From Streptomyces luomodiensis (GTDB lineage: Bacteria > Actinomycetota > Actinomycetes > Streptomycetales > Streptomycetaceae), in assembly GCF_031679605.1 (NCBI RefSeq), contig NZ_CP117522.1, forward strand, positions 5,890,001-5,954,000: a stretch of DNA of 64,000 nt, written 5' to 3'. The notes beneath the pieces were generated by a model. The model made no database searches and was not told the origin of the DNA. It saw only the letters and a list, made by a program, of their open reading frames with translations. Both the position numbers and the translations under genes were made by a program. Numbering within the stretch: position 1 is the stretch's first letter; the number at the start of each line of letters is the position of its first letter. This document shows, piece by piece, positions 18,892 through 28,102 of the stretch.

Positions 18892-20178
18892 TCAGCCGCA
18901 GACCGTCGACAGCCAGGGCTGGTCGGGGTCGCCGCGCAGGCTCTGACGGACCTTCTCCAGACTGCGCAGCAGCCCGTCCGGCCGCTGGGTGGTGTCGCTG
19001 AGGTAGATCAGCGCGGCCCGCTGGAAGGCGAGCCGCATCCGTGTGGGCATGGCGTCGGAGGCGTCCAGGCACAGCGACGCCGAGTCCCGGAGGGTCGTCG
19101 CGATCCTCCGGTCCACGGCGTCGTCGCCCTGGGCGTCGAGCGGCACGTCGCGGTTGGCGAAGAACGGGTGGGTGCTGTTGCGGGCGGTCTTGCTGCCCCA
19201 GGCCCGCTGGGCGTCGGCCGAGGCCAGGTAGCGCATCAGCTCCCGCGCCTGCGGGGTGCCGCGGAACATCGCGGCGAAGTCCGCCGACACCTCCCGGGCG
19301 GTGGACCGCCGGTCGGCCCGCGGCAGCAGTCCGGCGGAGAAGACGAAGTCCGCGTCGGCGGGGCGGGCGTAGCCACCGCGGATGAACGACCCCTGGTGCT
19401 CCAGCGCACACGGTGGGTCCGGGGCGAACAGCCGGGCGCCCGCCGCGCGGAAGTCGGTGATCAGCGCGGTCCGCGCGGTGTCCGTGCCGAAGAGCGACCC
19501 CCAGCTCCGCCACGCCCGCTCGACCCGGGGGTCGGTCCACGGCAGCCCGCCGGTCGCCCAGTCCTGGTAGACGGACCGGCCCTGCTGCTGGAGCAGCAGA
19601 TCCTCGATCCAGTCGGTGCCCGGCCAGCCGGAGGTCGCGTCACCGCCCATGCCGACGCACCACTGGCGCCCGTCGGCGGCGAGGGCGGGCAGCGTGCTGC
19701 GGCGGCGGTCCCGGTCGAACCACACGATGCTCTTCAGATCGGCCTTGACCGCGATGCCGTAGACCGGCCCGCCGGCGGTCAGCCGGGGCGTCCACAGCGC
19801 GCCGTAGGCCGTGCCGCGCCCGGCCGGGAGCACCTCGTCCAGCGGGGCCAGCAGGTTCTGCTGGGCGTAGGACGCCAGCTCGCCCGAGCTGGGCAGCACG
19901 GCGATATCGGGCGGGGTGCCGGCGTCCACCTCCGAGGACAGCACCTCGCGCAGCGCGGTGGTGCCCTGGTAGTCGACGTGGATGCCGTGATCGCGGGTGA
20001 AGGTGTCCAGCAGCTCGCGGAACGCACTCCCCTCGGCGCCGGTCCAGGTGGCCAGCACGGTGACGCCGCCGCGCGACTGCCGTCCGCCCGTGTCGCCCGC
20101 GGTGAGCGCGCACAGCACCACCAGCCACAGCCCGAGGACGGCGGCGGTCACCTGCCGGGGGCGGTTCGCGGCGCTCAT
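18892..20178 (-). CDS. Extracytoplasmic solute-binding protein (GlnH-position partner)
   Basis: A 428-residue protein with one N-terminal hydrophobic segment (about 9-27; a cysteine is present but the lipobox is poor) and a type-2 periplasmic binding fold of the extracellular family-1 kind (VTVLATWTGAEG start, later GIAVKADLKSIVWFD). No ABC permease or ATPase is adjacent. It is the last gene of a five-gene operon whose ATG overlaps the previous stop (ATGA). In the mycobacterial glnX-pknG-glnH unit a binding protein senses extracellular ligand for a kinase. The same role is inferred here, with a possibly sugar-like ligand. Confidence 0.85.
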   Translation of the reverse strand: MSAANRPRQVTAAVLGLWLVVLCALTAGDTGGRQSRGGVTVLATWTGAEGSAFRELLDTFTRDHGIHVDYQGTTALREVLSSEVDAGTPPDIAVLPSSGELASYAQQNLLAPLDEVLPAGRGTAYGALWTPRLTAGGPVYGIAVKADLKSIVWFDRDRRRSTLPALAADGRQWCVGMGGDATSGWPGTDWIEDLLLQQQGRSVYQDWATGGLPWTDPRVERAWRSWGSLFGTDTARTALITDFRAAGARLFAPDPPCALEHQGSFIRGGYARPADADFVFSAGLLPRADRRSTAREVSADFAAMFRGTPQARELMRYLASADAQRAWGSKTARNSTHPFFANRDVPLDAQGDDAVDRRIATTLRDSASLCLDASDAMPTRMRLAFQRAALIYLSDTTQRPDGLLRSLEKVRQSLRGDPDQPWLSTVCG

Positions 20179-21107
20179 CGGGGCTGGAACCTGTACTCGT
20201 CGATACGCGGCTGGAGACCGGCCACGATCAGCGCCGCGAGCACCGCGCCGCCCAGCGGTATCCAGCCGACCGCACCGGCCCGCCAGTGGGTGTCCCGCAT
20301 GGTGTCCGTCACCCTCTTCGCCGTTCCGCCGCTGGCGGAGCCGATGTCGTCCTGGCTCAGGCTGATCCGGGCCGATTCCAGCCGGTCCTGGGTCTGGTAC
20401 GTGAAGACGGCCAGCGGGACCACGGCGATCAGCAGCCCGGTCGCCGCCGCCAGCCAGGGGTTGACCAGCCGGCGGAAGCGGTGCCGCAGGAAGCGCTGGG
20501 TGTGCACGAGCAGCGCCGCCAGCGTGAGGAACAGCACCGGCACCAGCACCCACCAGGCACATGACAACAGCCACCCGAAGGAGGTCTGCTGGTCCAGGAC
20601 CCGGAGCTGCCGCCTCTGCACCGTCCTCAGCCGCTCCAGGATGTCGCCGTCGCCGCGCTCCAGCATGGTGCGGGCGTAGGAGAGATAGGCGGCGCGCAGA
20701 TTCGCGTTGCCCCGGTGCACATACGCCTGTTCGATGATGTCGCTGTAGGAGGAGACCAGGCCCGCGATGGTGAGCAGCGACTGGCGGGCCGGCTCGCCCC
20801 CGGTGGTGCTCTTCACCGCCTGGGCGAGGCTCTGGCCGGCCGTGGACAGCCTGGTGCGGTAGTTCTCGCCGAGGCCCTCCACATCGCTGGTGGCGCCGGT
20901 AAGGGCGCCCTCGGCCTCGCGGTAGGAGCCCCTGAGGGCCTCCGTCGCGGCGGCGACCTGGAGTATCGCCGGAGTGGACCGGTCGGTCACCGCCGCCGAG
21001 TTGCGGCTGACGCCGTAGTACGCGGCCAGCAGCGTGGCCACGGCCACCGCCGTGACCACCAGCAGGGCGATCAGCCGGCGCACCAGGAAGGCACGGGTGC
21101 CGCTCAT
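20175..21107 (-). CDS. Four-TM membrane sensor, GlnX-like
   Basis: A 310-residue membrane protein: helix 1 at about 10-33, a helical extracytoplasmic region of about 150 residues, helices 2 and 3 at about 175-230, a short loop and helix 4 near the C-terminus (AGAVGWIPLGGAVLAALIV). This topology matches GlnX, the transmembrane link between binding protein GlnH and kinase PknG in Mycobacterium. Both ends overlap neighbours by ATGA, so it is translationally coupled. Assignment rests on topology and gene order, not on a diagnostic motif. Confidence 0.75.
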   Translation of the reverse strand: MSGTRAFLVRRLIALLVVTAVAVATLLAAYYGVSRNSAAVTDRSTPAILQVAAATEALRGSYREAEGALTGATSDVEGLGENYRTRLSTAGQSLAQAVKSTTGGEPARQSLLTIAGLVSSYSDIIEQAYVHRGNANLRAAYLSYARTMLERGDGDILERLRTVQRRQLRVLDQQTSFGWLLSCAWWVLVPVLFLTLAALLVHTQRFLRHRFRRLVNPWLAAATGLLIAVVPLAVFTYQTQDRLESARISLSQDDIGSASGGTAKRVTDTMRDTHWRAGAVGWIPLGGAVLAALIVAGLQPRIDEYRFQPR

Positions 21108-22585
21108 CCCGCGCCGCCCGGCCCGGCGCGCAGGGGAGCGTCGCACTGCTGGCAGAACCCGGCGGTGGCGGGCGACCGGCGCCGGCAGACCGGGCAGCTG
21201 ACATCGGCGGCGGGCGGCGCGGCGGGCTCCGGGCGCGCCAGGCCCGCGAAGCGGACGCTCTCCTCCGACACGATGATCGCCGAGTTGAGGTCCAGCGGCC
21301 GGAGGGGTTCGCGGATCCGCACCTCGCCGGCGGCGGCGTCGTCGATGTGGACCAGCCCGCCCAACCGGGTCAGCATCTTCTCACCGCCCAGCTGATGGGC
21401 GAGCTGGACGGCGCGCCCCCACTGGCGGCGGGCCGTCTCCCGGTCACCCGCCTCGTACGCGTCGCAGCCCGCCGTGATGGCGTGGCCCAGCTCGGAGTCG
21501 GCGTCGTAATGGGCCAGCCGGGGATCGATGCGGGACGACAGCACCGGATCGTCCGTCCACTGGACCAGCACCGACTCCGGCTCGGGCGGCGGCAGCGCGG
21601 TGTCGCCCTCCACGGCCAGGTCCACGGCGGCCAGCTCCACGTCCTCACCCGTCGGATCGCCCCGCGGATCGGCGACCACGCACACCTGGTACTCCCGGAC
21701 CTCGTCGCCCCACGCTGTGGCCCGCCACTCCCAGGTGCGCTCATCGGGGCGGACGCCCTCGTCGGTGACGTCCACCCGGGACGGATGCACCTGCTTGACG
21801 AAGCCGACCCGGCCACCGGACCGGGTGCGGATCCGGATGCGCACCCCGGCCAGCGCCTTCGCCATCGACGCGGAGACCATCTGCTCGAACTCGGCGGTCA
21901 GCGCGGACTCCTCGAGGACCGCGTCGGCCCTGCCGTGCAGCCGCCGCGCGATCCGCTTCAGCTCGGCGGCGTCCCAGCCCTCGCCGATACCGCGCGCGTC
22001 ACACGTGAAATGCGGTGCGCAGGCGTCCAGCACCTGATCCAGATAGCCGGGCGGATCGTGTTCGTTACGGCCGTCGGTGAGCAGCAGCGTGTGCCGGAGC
22101 GCGGCCGGCTGCCGCAGATGGAGCCGCCGGGCGAGATCCAGCCAGGAGCCCATCGCGGTGCCGCCCACCGCGGGCAGCCGGGCCGCGACCCGCGCGGCGG
22201 CGGCCTTGGTGTCGGGCCCCGCCACCGCCATACCACCGGTGAACGGATAGACCACCTGGGCCTGTTCGGTGCCCTCGACGATGGCGAAGCGGGTGCCGTC
22301 GCGGAGCACGCCGACCGCCGTGGCGGTGGCCCGCCGCGCCGCCGCGATCTTCGTCGGCGGCCAGCTCATCGACGTCGAGCAGTCGATGACGATGACCTCG
22401 GACGCGGCGGTACGGGCCGCCGCCGGGCCCAGCCCCTGGGCCCGCACGCTGACGATGGCGTGCATCTCGGTGCGGCCCGCGGAGGCGGGGAGGTACTTGT
22501 TCTGGTGCACCCGCAGGGTGAGGGCCGGGGCCTGCGCCGCGCCCGCCGGGCCGTGGTGTCCGTGCCTTCCGTGGTCCTCGCTCAT
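21104..22585 (-). CDS. von Willebrand factor A domain protein with C-terminal zinc ribbon
   Basis: A 493-residue cytoplasmic protein. Residues about 60-230 form a vWA domain with an intact metal-binding MIDAS motif D68-x-S70-x-S72 and a later TDGRNEHD segment. A beta-rich middle region follows, then a C-terminal double-CxxC zinc ribbon (CPVC...CQQC). vWA domains mediate metal-dependent protein assembly, so it probably scaffolds the adjacent kinase and sensor. It is encoded 12 bp after the kinase stop and overlaps the sensor gene by ATGA. Confidence 0.9.
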   Translation of the reverse strand: MSEDHGRHGHHGPAGAAQAPALTLRVHQNKYLPASAGRTEMHAIVSVRAQGLGPAAARTAASEVIVIDCSTSMSWPPTKIAAARRATATAVGVLRDGTRFAIVEGTEQAQVVYPFTGGMAVAGPDTKAAAARVAARLPAVGGTAMGSWLDLARRLHLRQPAALRHTLLLTDGRNEHDPPGYLDQVLDACAPHFTCDARGIGEGWDAAELKRIARRLHGRADAVLEESALTAEFEQMVSASMAKALAGVRIRIRTRSGGRVGFVKQVHPSRVDVTDEGVRPDERTWEWRATAWGDEVREYQVCVVADPRGDPTGEDVELAAVDLAVEGDTALPPPEPESVLVQWTDDPVLSSRIDPRLAHYDADSELGHAITAGCDAYEAGDRETARRQWGRAVQLAHQLGGEKMLTRLGGLVHIDDAAAGEVRIREPLRPLDLNSAIIVSEESVRFAGLARPEPAAPPAADVSCPVCRRRSPATAGFCQQCDAPLRAGPGGAG

Positions 22586-22597
22586 CCGATCCCCCTG

Positions 22598-25078
22598 TCA
22601 GAAGCGAGTCATGGGCCTGACGGCGTTCGCCCGGTCGACCAGCACTCCGAGTGCCTCGGGACTGTCCGCCTGCCGGGCCAGCCGCCGAAGGGTCCCCTCC
22701 AACTCCTCGCGCAGCGCGTGCTCGCTCGCCCACTCGCCGAAGACCAGCTCCTGTGGTGAGGGCTCGCCGCTCTCCCTTTCGGCAGCGGCGTGCCGCCTTT
22801 CGACAGCGGCGCGCCCCTTCGGCTCGCCCCCGGCTCCCGCTGGGAGGCGTCCCCCGGGCCCGGCGGGCCGGCCGGGCGGTCCGAACGGCCCACCGTCCCC
22901 CGGCTGCCGCTCCGCCCAGTCCAGCGTCACCTCCAGCGTCTCCGCGGTCAGCCGGTCGCGGGCCGGGCCGGACGGCCGGCCCTCGTCCAGGTACAGCCGG
23001 GGCAGCCGGGTGCGCACCTCCGCCAGGTCCTCGGCGGCCGGCAGGGCGTCGGGGTGTCCCAGCCGGCCCGACAGCACCCGCACGATGGCGATCCGCGCGG
23101 CGTCGTAGTGGCGGGAGACCTTCGGCACCCCGCCCAGCACGTCCACGGCCCCGCCCCGGTCGCCCGCGGCGAGCCGGAGCCGGGCCAGCCCGAAGGCGGC
23201 GCTGCCCTGGGAGCGGTTGCGCTGCCACACCGCCTCGTAGAACCGCTCGGCGGACTCGTGGTCGCCCAGGTACTCGGCGCAGTAGCCCAGCGCCAGCTTG
23301 GGCGCGTACTCGCCGGGCAGGGCGCTGTAGACCTCGTCGAACTCCCGCCGGGCGGCGGCCACCGCGCCGTCCGCGAGCCGCAGCAGGGCGCGGTGCCAGG
23401 ACAGCCGCCAGTCGTACCGGGCGGCGGCGCCGATCAGCCGCACCGCGATGGCCAGTTCATCGGCGGCCGCGTCCCGTTCGCCCAGCTCCAGATGGGCGCG
23501 GCAGGTGCGCAGCCGGATCTCGGCGGAGGGGCGGGGGAAGGCGTGCAGTTGCTCGATCAGCCGCCGCGGACCGCTGTCGGTCGGGATGCCCAGCAGTGCC
23601 GTTCCCGGATCGGCCGGGTCCGGGAAGGGCACCGGCAGCCCCAGCGGCACCTGCTCGGGGCGGGGCAGCCCGGACGCCAGCAGCGGGCGCGGGTCCCCGG
23701 CCAGCCAGCGCTCCAGGCCCGGGATGCGGCCCAGGGAGGCGTCCAGCAGCGCCGAGGTCGGGGCGAAGAGCGTGGACGGCTCGGGCTGCTCCCGGCGCAG
23801 CCGCAGCGCGTGCATCTCCCGCAGTACGCCCCACAGCTGCTCGGACATCTCCGCCGCCGACCCGAACCGCCGCTCGGGGTCGGCCGCGGTGGCGCGGGCC
23901 AGCACCCGGCGGTAGGACTCGGCACCCAGGCCCGGCGGCCGCTGGGCCTGCCGGGTGGCCTGGTCCGACAGCTCTTCGAGGGTCCTGCCGACGCCGAAGA
24001 GGTCATGGCGCTCGGTGAGGGCCGAGGCGCCCCGGGCCAGCACCTCGGGCGCGGCGAACGCCTCGGTGATCACGGGCGGCTCGCCGTCCCGCTGGTCCAG
24101 CCGCCGCACCGCGCCGAGGTCGATCACCTTGACCCGGTCCTCGTGGTGCATCACGTTGCTCGGCTTGAGATCGCAGTAGAGCAGCTTCTCGCCGTGCAGA
24201 TAGCCCACCGCGCGCAGCACCAGACAGCCGTAGGCCAGGATGTGCTCGTACAGCCGCGGCCCGTCGTACGGCCTCACCGCGTCCGCGATGTGGTCCTTGA
24301 TCTGGTCGAGCGTCATCCCGTCGACGAACTCCATCACGATGTAGCCCGTCAGCGCGCCGGTGTCCCGGGGGTCGGGCTGGGTGACGTAGTTGATGATCCG
24401 GACGATGCCGGGGTGGTCGAGCACGGTCAGATAGCGGCGCTCCTCGACCGCCGCCCGCAGCGCCGCCTCGTCCTCGTTGTTGATCAGGCCCTTGATGGCG
24501 ACGGGCTGGTCGTCCAGCTGGGTGTCCTCGGCGAGATAGACCCAGCCGAGCCCGCCGTATCCCACACAGCCGATCACCCGGTACTGATCGCCCAGCAGAT
24601 CCCCGGGGCGCAGCTGGGGGGTGAAGTCGAACGGATGGCGGCAGCGCGGGCAGTAGCCCCGGGAGAGCGCGGGCTGTCCGGCGTAGGGCGCGCCCACGAT
24701 CTCGTCGCACCCCTCCCGGCCACAGGTCTGGCCGCGCGAGGGGGGCCGCGGATCGTCCATCACCAGGTCGCGCAGCGCGGGCAGTTCGACACGGGGCAGG
24801 TCCAGCGGGTCCTCGCCGGCCGGCCGCACGGTGAACTTCCGGGCCACGGCGCGGCGACGGGCGCGGGCCGTGGCCGCGGTGGACTCGGAGACCAGACCGC
24901 CGGGAGCCGGTGCCACCGGGGGCGCGGACGCGGGCGTGGCCGCGGGCACGGGGGCCGGGGCGGTGGGCCGGGGTCTGCGGCCGCACTCCGAGCAGAACCC
25001 CCGGGCGTTGATCCGGCCCAAACCCTCGCCGCGGCAGTCCGGGCGGGCGCAGACCGTCGGGCCCGTCATGGCCGTCAT
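22598..25078 (-). CDS. pknG: PknG-type serine/threonine protein kinase with zinc-binding and TPR regions
   Basis: An 826-residue soluble kinase. An N-terminal zinc ribbon uses C10/C15/C29/C32, and a second, rubredoxin-like cluster typical of PknG uses C119/C124/C143/C146. The kinase domain (about 165-430) has a glycine-rich loop GYGGLGWV, Lys196, catalytic D303 in YCDLKPSN and D320 in IDLG. The C-terminal half is alpha-helical and TPR-like, ending in a low-complexity linker. Mycobacterial PknG phosphorylates the FHA protein GarA/OdhI to control 2-oxoglutarate metabolism; an equivalent target is inferred. Start ATG overlaps the protease stop. Confidence 0.93.
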   Translation of the reverse strand: MTAMTGPTVCARPDCRGEGLGRINARGFCSECGRRPRPTAPAPVPAATPASAPPVAPAPGGLVSESTAATARARRRAVARKFTVRPAGEDPLDLPRVELPALRDLVMDDPRPPSRGQTCGREGCDEIVGAPYAGQPALSRGYCPRCRHPFDFTPQLRPGDLLGDQYRVIGCVGYGGLGWVYLAEDTQLDDQPVAIKGLINNEDEAALRAAVEERRYLTVLDHPGIVRIINYVTQPDPRDTGALTGYIVMEFVDGMTLDQIKDHIADAVRPYDGPRLYEHILAYGCLVLRAVGYLHGEKLLYCDLKPSNVMHHEDRVKVIDLGAVRRLDQRDGEPPVITEAFAAPEVLARGASALTERHDLFGVGRTLEELSDQATRQAQRPPGLGAESYRRVLARATAADPERRFGSAAEMSEQLWGVLREMHALRLRREQPEPSTLFAPTSALLDASLGRIPGLERWLAGDPRPLLASGLPRPEQVPLGLPVPFPDPADPGTALLGIPTDSGPRRLIEQLHAFPRPSAEIRLRTCRAHLELGERDAAADELAIAVRLIGAAARYDWRLSWHRALLRLADGAVAAARREFDEVYSALPGEYAPKLALGYCAEYLGDHESAERFYEAVWQRNRSQGSAAFGLARLRLAAGDRGGAVDVLGGVPKVSRHYDAARIAIVRVLSGRLGHPDALPAAEDLAEVRTRLPRLYLDEGRPSGPARDRLTAETLEVTLDWAERQPGDGGPFGPPGRPAGPGGRLPAGAGGEPKGRAAVERRHAAAERESGEPSPQELVFGEWASEHALREELEGTLRRLARQADSPEALGVLVDRANAVRPMTRF

Positions 25079-26784
25079 GGCGCCTCCCCCTCCGGCGGTG
25101 TGTGCACGGCGGCCACGAACCGGTCCACGGCGCGGCGCGCCTCCGGCAGATCGCACGGCACCTCGGCCAGCAGCCGCACCGCGGCGCGGTGCAGCGGGAT
25201 CAGCTCCGCCCGCTCGGATTCGGCCTTGGCCCCGAGCATCGCGGTGTACGACGCCAGCTGCCACTTCAGCTCCTGGACCCGCGGCTGCTGGGCGTCGATC
25301 ACCCGCAGCGTCTCCTCGGCCCGCTCGGTGACCCTCCGGACCGAGTGCTCGAACGCGGCGAGCTTGGCGACGACGCGGTGGGAGCCCAGATCCGGGTCGG
25401 AGCGCAGCCGGGTCAGGTTGATCCGTAAGGCCGTGGCGTCCTCGGCGTGCGATGTCGACAAGGACGAGCGGCGTGCCCCGCGCTCGGCCGCCTCGTGTTC
25501 GCGGTCGGCGGCCAGCGCCACCCGCCCGGCGAGCTCGTCCAGCCAGGTGCCGATCCGGTCGGCCTCGGGGCGGAACAGCCGCTCGGCCAGCCGCAGCCCC
25601 CGGGAGTGGGGGTCGCGGAAGACCAGCATCAGCCGGCTGCCCCGGTCGGCGAGCAGCTTCATGAAGCGGACCAGCGCCTCCGGGTCGTGGGCGCGGTCCA
25701 CTCCGACGGCCACGATGGTGAGCGGCACGGCGTTGGCCCGGACCCGGCTGAGCGGGGAGGTGTCGCCGGGCGAGCGCAGATCCATCCGGTCCGCGACCCG
25801 CAGCGCGACCTCGGTGTCGGTGCGCCGGGTGACGTCGATGGCCAGGTCCACACTGCCCAGCGGCGGTACGGTGCCGTGCGGCGCGGCGGAGACCGCCTCG
25901 TCCGGGCCGCCGCCCGACAGCTCGCGGTCGGCGAGTGTGACGGCGCGGCTGAGCGCCTCGTACCGCACGCGGTCGTCGTCCTCGATGACCACCGTCTCCA
26001 CGTCCGCGATGCCCGCCCGCCCGGTCAGCGGCTCCCGGCGCAGCCATACGGCGAGCCGCTGGGCGAAGCCGACGTCCTGGACGCCGGCGGTCAGCCGGGA
26101 GACCAGCGGCCGGTCCACCCCGCGGGCGCCCCGCACCCAGCGGTGGACCACCGGCAGATGGCGCAGGATCGTCTCGACCGGGATCATGTACGACACGCTG
26201 AGCCGCTCGGCGGAGGGGACGTCCACCGGGTCGTCGTACCGGCTGACGACCATGCCGATGACATGCCGGGTCGCCTCGTCCTCCACCCCGGCGCCGCTGA
26301 AGCCCTTACGGACCACGTCCCTGGGCGACTTGGGGTCCAGCCCCACCCACTCCGCCCGGGGGCCGACCCGCCCGGCGGTCTTCGCGCGCAGGTAGTGGCC
26401 GTTGTCGAGGCCCTCGGGGAAGCCGCCCATCCACACCGGGCGGCCGAGCACCGGCGGCAGCCGGTAGAGCGGTGCGGCGTGCTCGGCGGGCTGCGGCCGG
26501 CTCAGCCGCAGCAGCGCCACATCGCCGCAGCCGTCGGAGCGCTGGGGCACCCAGCAGCCGTCGGCGACGCGCGCGGGCACCGGCTCGGCGTCGGCCACCT
26601 CGACCAGGTCGACCAGGACCTCGGTGGCGGGCACCGGGAGCCCGTCGTCGGGGATCACATGGGCGCAGGTGAGCACCGTCTCGCTGCCCAGCAGGACCCC
26701 GGCGCCCAGGACGTCGCCGGCCGCACTGCGGATCCTCACCCGCCAAGTCCCCCCGCTGGAGGTCTCATCGGCGGTCATGCCCAT
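25075..26784 (-). CDS. Trypsin-like serine protease with helical C-terminal region, first gene of the kinase operon
   Basis: About 569 residues. The N-terminal chymotrypsin-fold domain has an apparent triad H42 (TCAHV), D88 (GDVALLRL) and S163 (GFSGAG). There is no signal peptide, so it acts in the cytoplasm. The C-terminal half is uncharacterised, with a probable coiled coil at about 470-540. I chose the ATG at 26784 for the GGGGGCGG just upstream; ATGs at 26796 and 26778 are alternatives. Codon 453 (25426-25428) is TTA, suggesting bldA-dependent expression of the operon's first gene. Confidence 0.85.
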   Translation of the reverse strand: MGMTADETSSGGTWRVRIRSAAGDVLGAGVLLGSETVLTCAHVIPDDGLPVPATEVLVDLVEVADAEPVPARVADGCWVPQRSDGCGDVALLRLSRPQPAEHAAPLYRLPPVLGRPVWMGGFPEGLDNGHYLRAKTAGRVGPRAEWVGLDPKSPRDVVRKGFSGAGVEDEATRHVIGMVVSRYDDPVDVPSAERLSVSYMIPVETILRHLPVVHRWVRGARGVDRPLVSRLTAGVQDVGFAQRLAVWLRREPLTGRAGIADVETVVIEDDDRVRYEALSRAVTLADRELSGGGPDEAVSAAPHGTVPPLGSVDLAIDVTRRTDTEVALRVADRMDLRSPGDTSPLSRVRANAVPLTIVAVGVDRAHDPEALVRFMKLLADRGSRLMLVFRDPHSRGLRLAERLFRPEADRIGTWLDELAGRVALAADREHEAAERGARRSSLSTSHAEDATALRINLTRLRSDPDLGSHRVVAKLAAFEHSVRRVTERAEETLRVIDAQQPRVQELKWQLASYTAMLGAKAESERAELIPLHRAAVRLLAEVPCDLPEARRAVDRFVAAVHTPPEGEAP

Positions 26785-27309
26785 TTCCGCCCCCATGTGG
26801 CAAGAGCATACGCCCGGGAGGTACGGAAGTGACCCGTCCGTCCGATGGGTCACAGGAACGGGTGAGAGGTGTGGCCCGGGATGGAATGGGGCGTTCCGGT
26901 GGACCCTTCCGGTGGGCCGTTCGGGGGGCGTTCCGGGGCCGTTCCGGGGTCGGAGAGGGGCGTGCCGGGGCGGGTACGGGGCGGTCGGCGGACCCAGCGC
27001 GTACCGTGCCCGACCCCGTATGTCCCGCACGCCCGGCCATTCGGGTGACGTGGCGTCACCCCTTCTTGTGGCGGGCTACGTCGGATGGATTACTGAAAGT
27101 GTGCGGTGGAACCCCCGCCGGTTTCTTTCCGGCGCTGGGGGCGCCGCGTCCTCGTCGGTGCCAGGCGCCAGGCGTACCGCGAGGAGGACCGGGCGGGTGC
27201 CCCATGGCCCGCGGTCGCGCACCGGACCGCCGTGAGCGCGAGCGGGTCCAGCCCGTCCGGTCCCGTCCACGCACCGTCCTTACCGCCCTTGCCGAGGAGG
27301 CAATGCGCC
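26785..27309. other. Gene-free divergent control region
   Basis: About 525 bp between the protease start (minus) and the first TIG gene (plus). It contains G-rich imperfect repeats of GTTCCGG type (about 26885-26960) and the inverted repeat at 27043-27061. Promoters for both directions must lie here, but I could not place them with confidence. Confidence 0.5.
27043..27061. promoter_or_regulatory. Inverted-repeat operator candidate GGGTGACG-TGG-CGTCACCC
   Basis: Perfect 8-bp arms with a TGG spacer, 249 bp upstream of the first TIG gene. The core TGACGTGGCGTCA is identical to the one at 10506-10518, suggesting a shared DNA-binding protein. Confidence 0.55.
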
Positions 27310-28062
27310 ATGCCCATCTCACCCAGCCAAGGCTCCACCGCCGGCGGCACCACCGTCACCATCACCGGTACCAATCTCGCCGGTGCCACCGCCGTGCACT
27401 TCGGCAGCAAGTCGGCCACCATCACTGGCAACACCGCCACCTCCGTCACGGTCGTCTCACCGTCCGGCAGCGGGGTGGTGCCGGTGACCGTGACCACCCC
27501 CGGCGGCACCAGCAACCCGCTGAACTTCTTCTACGTCGGCGCGCCCTTCAAGTCCGCGCTGAGCACCACCTCAGGACCGCTCGCGGGCGGCAACACCATC
27601 ACCGTCAGCGGCACCGGGCTGTCCACCGCCACCGCCGTGACCTTCGGCGCCAACGCCGCGACGCCCACCGTGATCTCCGACAGCCAGATCACCGCGGTGG
27701 TACCGGCCGGCGCCGCGGCCGGACCGGTCGGGGTGAGCGTCACCACCGCGGGCGGCACCAACAACGGCTTCTCCTACACCTATGTGGACTCGCCGACGGT
27801 CACCGGCTTCACGCCCGCCTCGGGCCCGCCCTCCGGCGGTACCGCGGTGACCGTCACCGGCACCAGCCTGGCCAGCACCCAGTCGGTGACCTTCGGCGGC
27901 ATCACGGCGCCGTTCACCGTCATCAGCGACACCACCGTGTCCGCGGTCTCGCCGCCCACGGCGGACGGGCAGCCCGGCCCCGCCGACATCGCGGTCACCA
28001 CCCTGGCCGGCAGCGCCACCGCCGCGACCCCGTTCCAATACGTCGCCGGTCCGGGCATCTGA
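27310..28062 (+). CDS. Three-domain IPT/TIG protein without signal peptide
   Basis: A 250-residue protein made almost entirely of three IPT/TIG immunoglobulin-like domains (about 2-78, 79-160 and 161-246), each with the GGTTVTITGTNL-type strand and ending in a TTPGGTSN- or TTAGGTNN-type segment. No signal peptide, membrane helix, LPXTG motif or enzyme domain is present. GAGGAGG lies about 10 bases before the ATG. The last residues (VAGPGI) resemble the C-terminus of the next protein. Such folds usually act as binding or spacer modules; the role here is unknown. Confidence 0.88.
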   Translation: MPISPSQGSTAGGTTVTITGTNLAGATAVHFGSKSATITGNTATSVTVVSPSGSGVVPVTVTTPGGTSNPLNFFYVGAPFKSALSTTSGPLAGGNTITVSGTGLSTATAVTFGANAATPTVISDSQITAVVPAGAAAGPVGVSVTTAGGTNNGFSYTYVDSPTVTGFTPASGPPSGGTAVTVTGTSLASTQSVTFGGITAPFTVISDTTVSAVSPPTADGQPGPADIAVTTLAGSATAATPFQYVAGPGI

Positions 28063-28102
28063 TCACGCACGTGGGACGACCCGCCGTAAAGGAGATCCGA
28101 CC

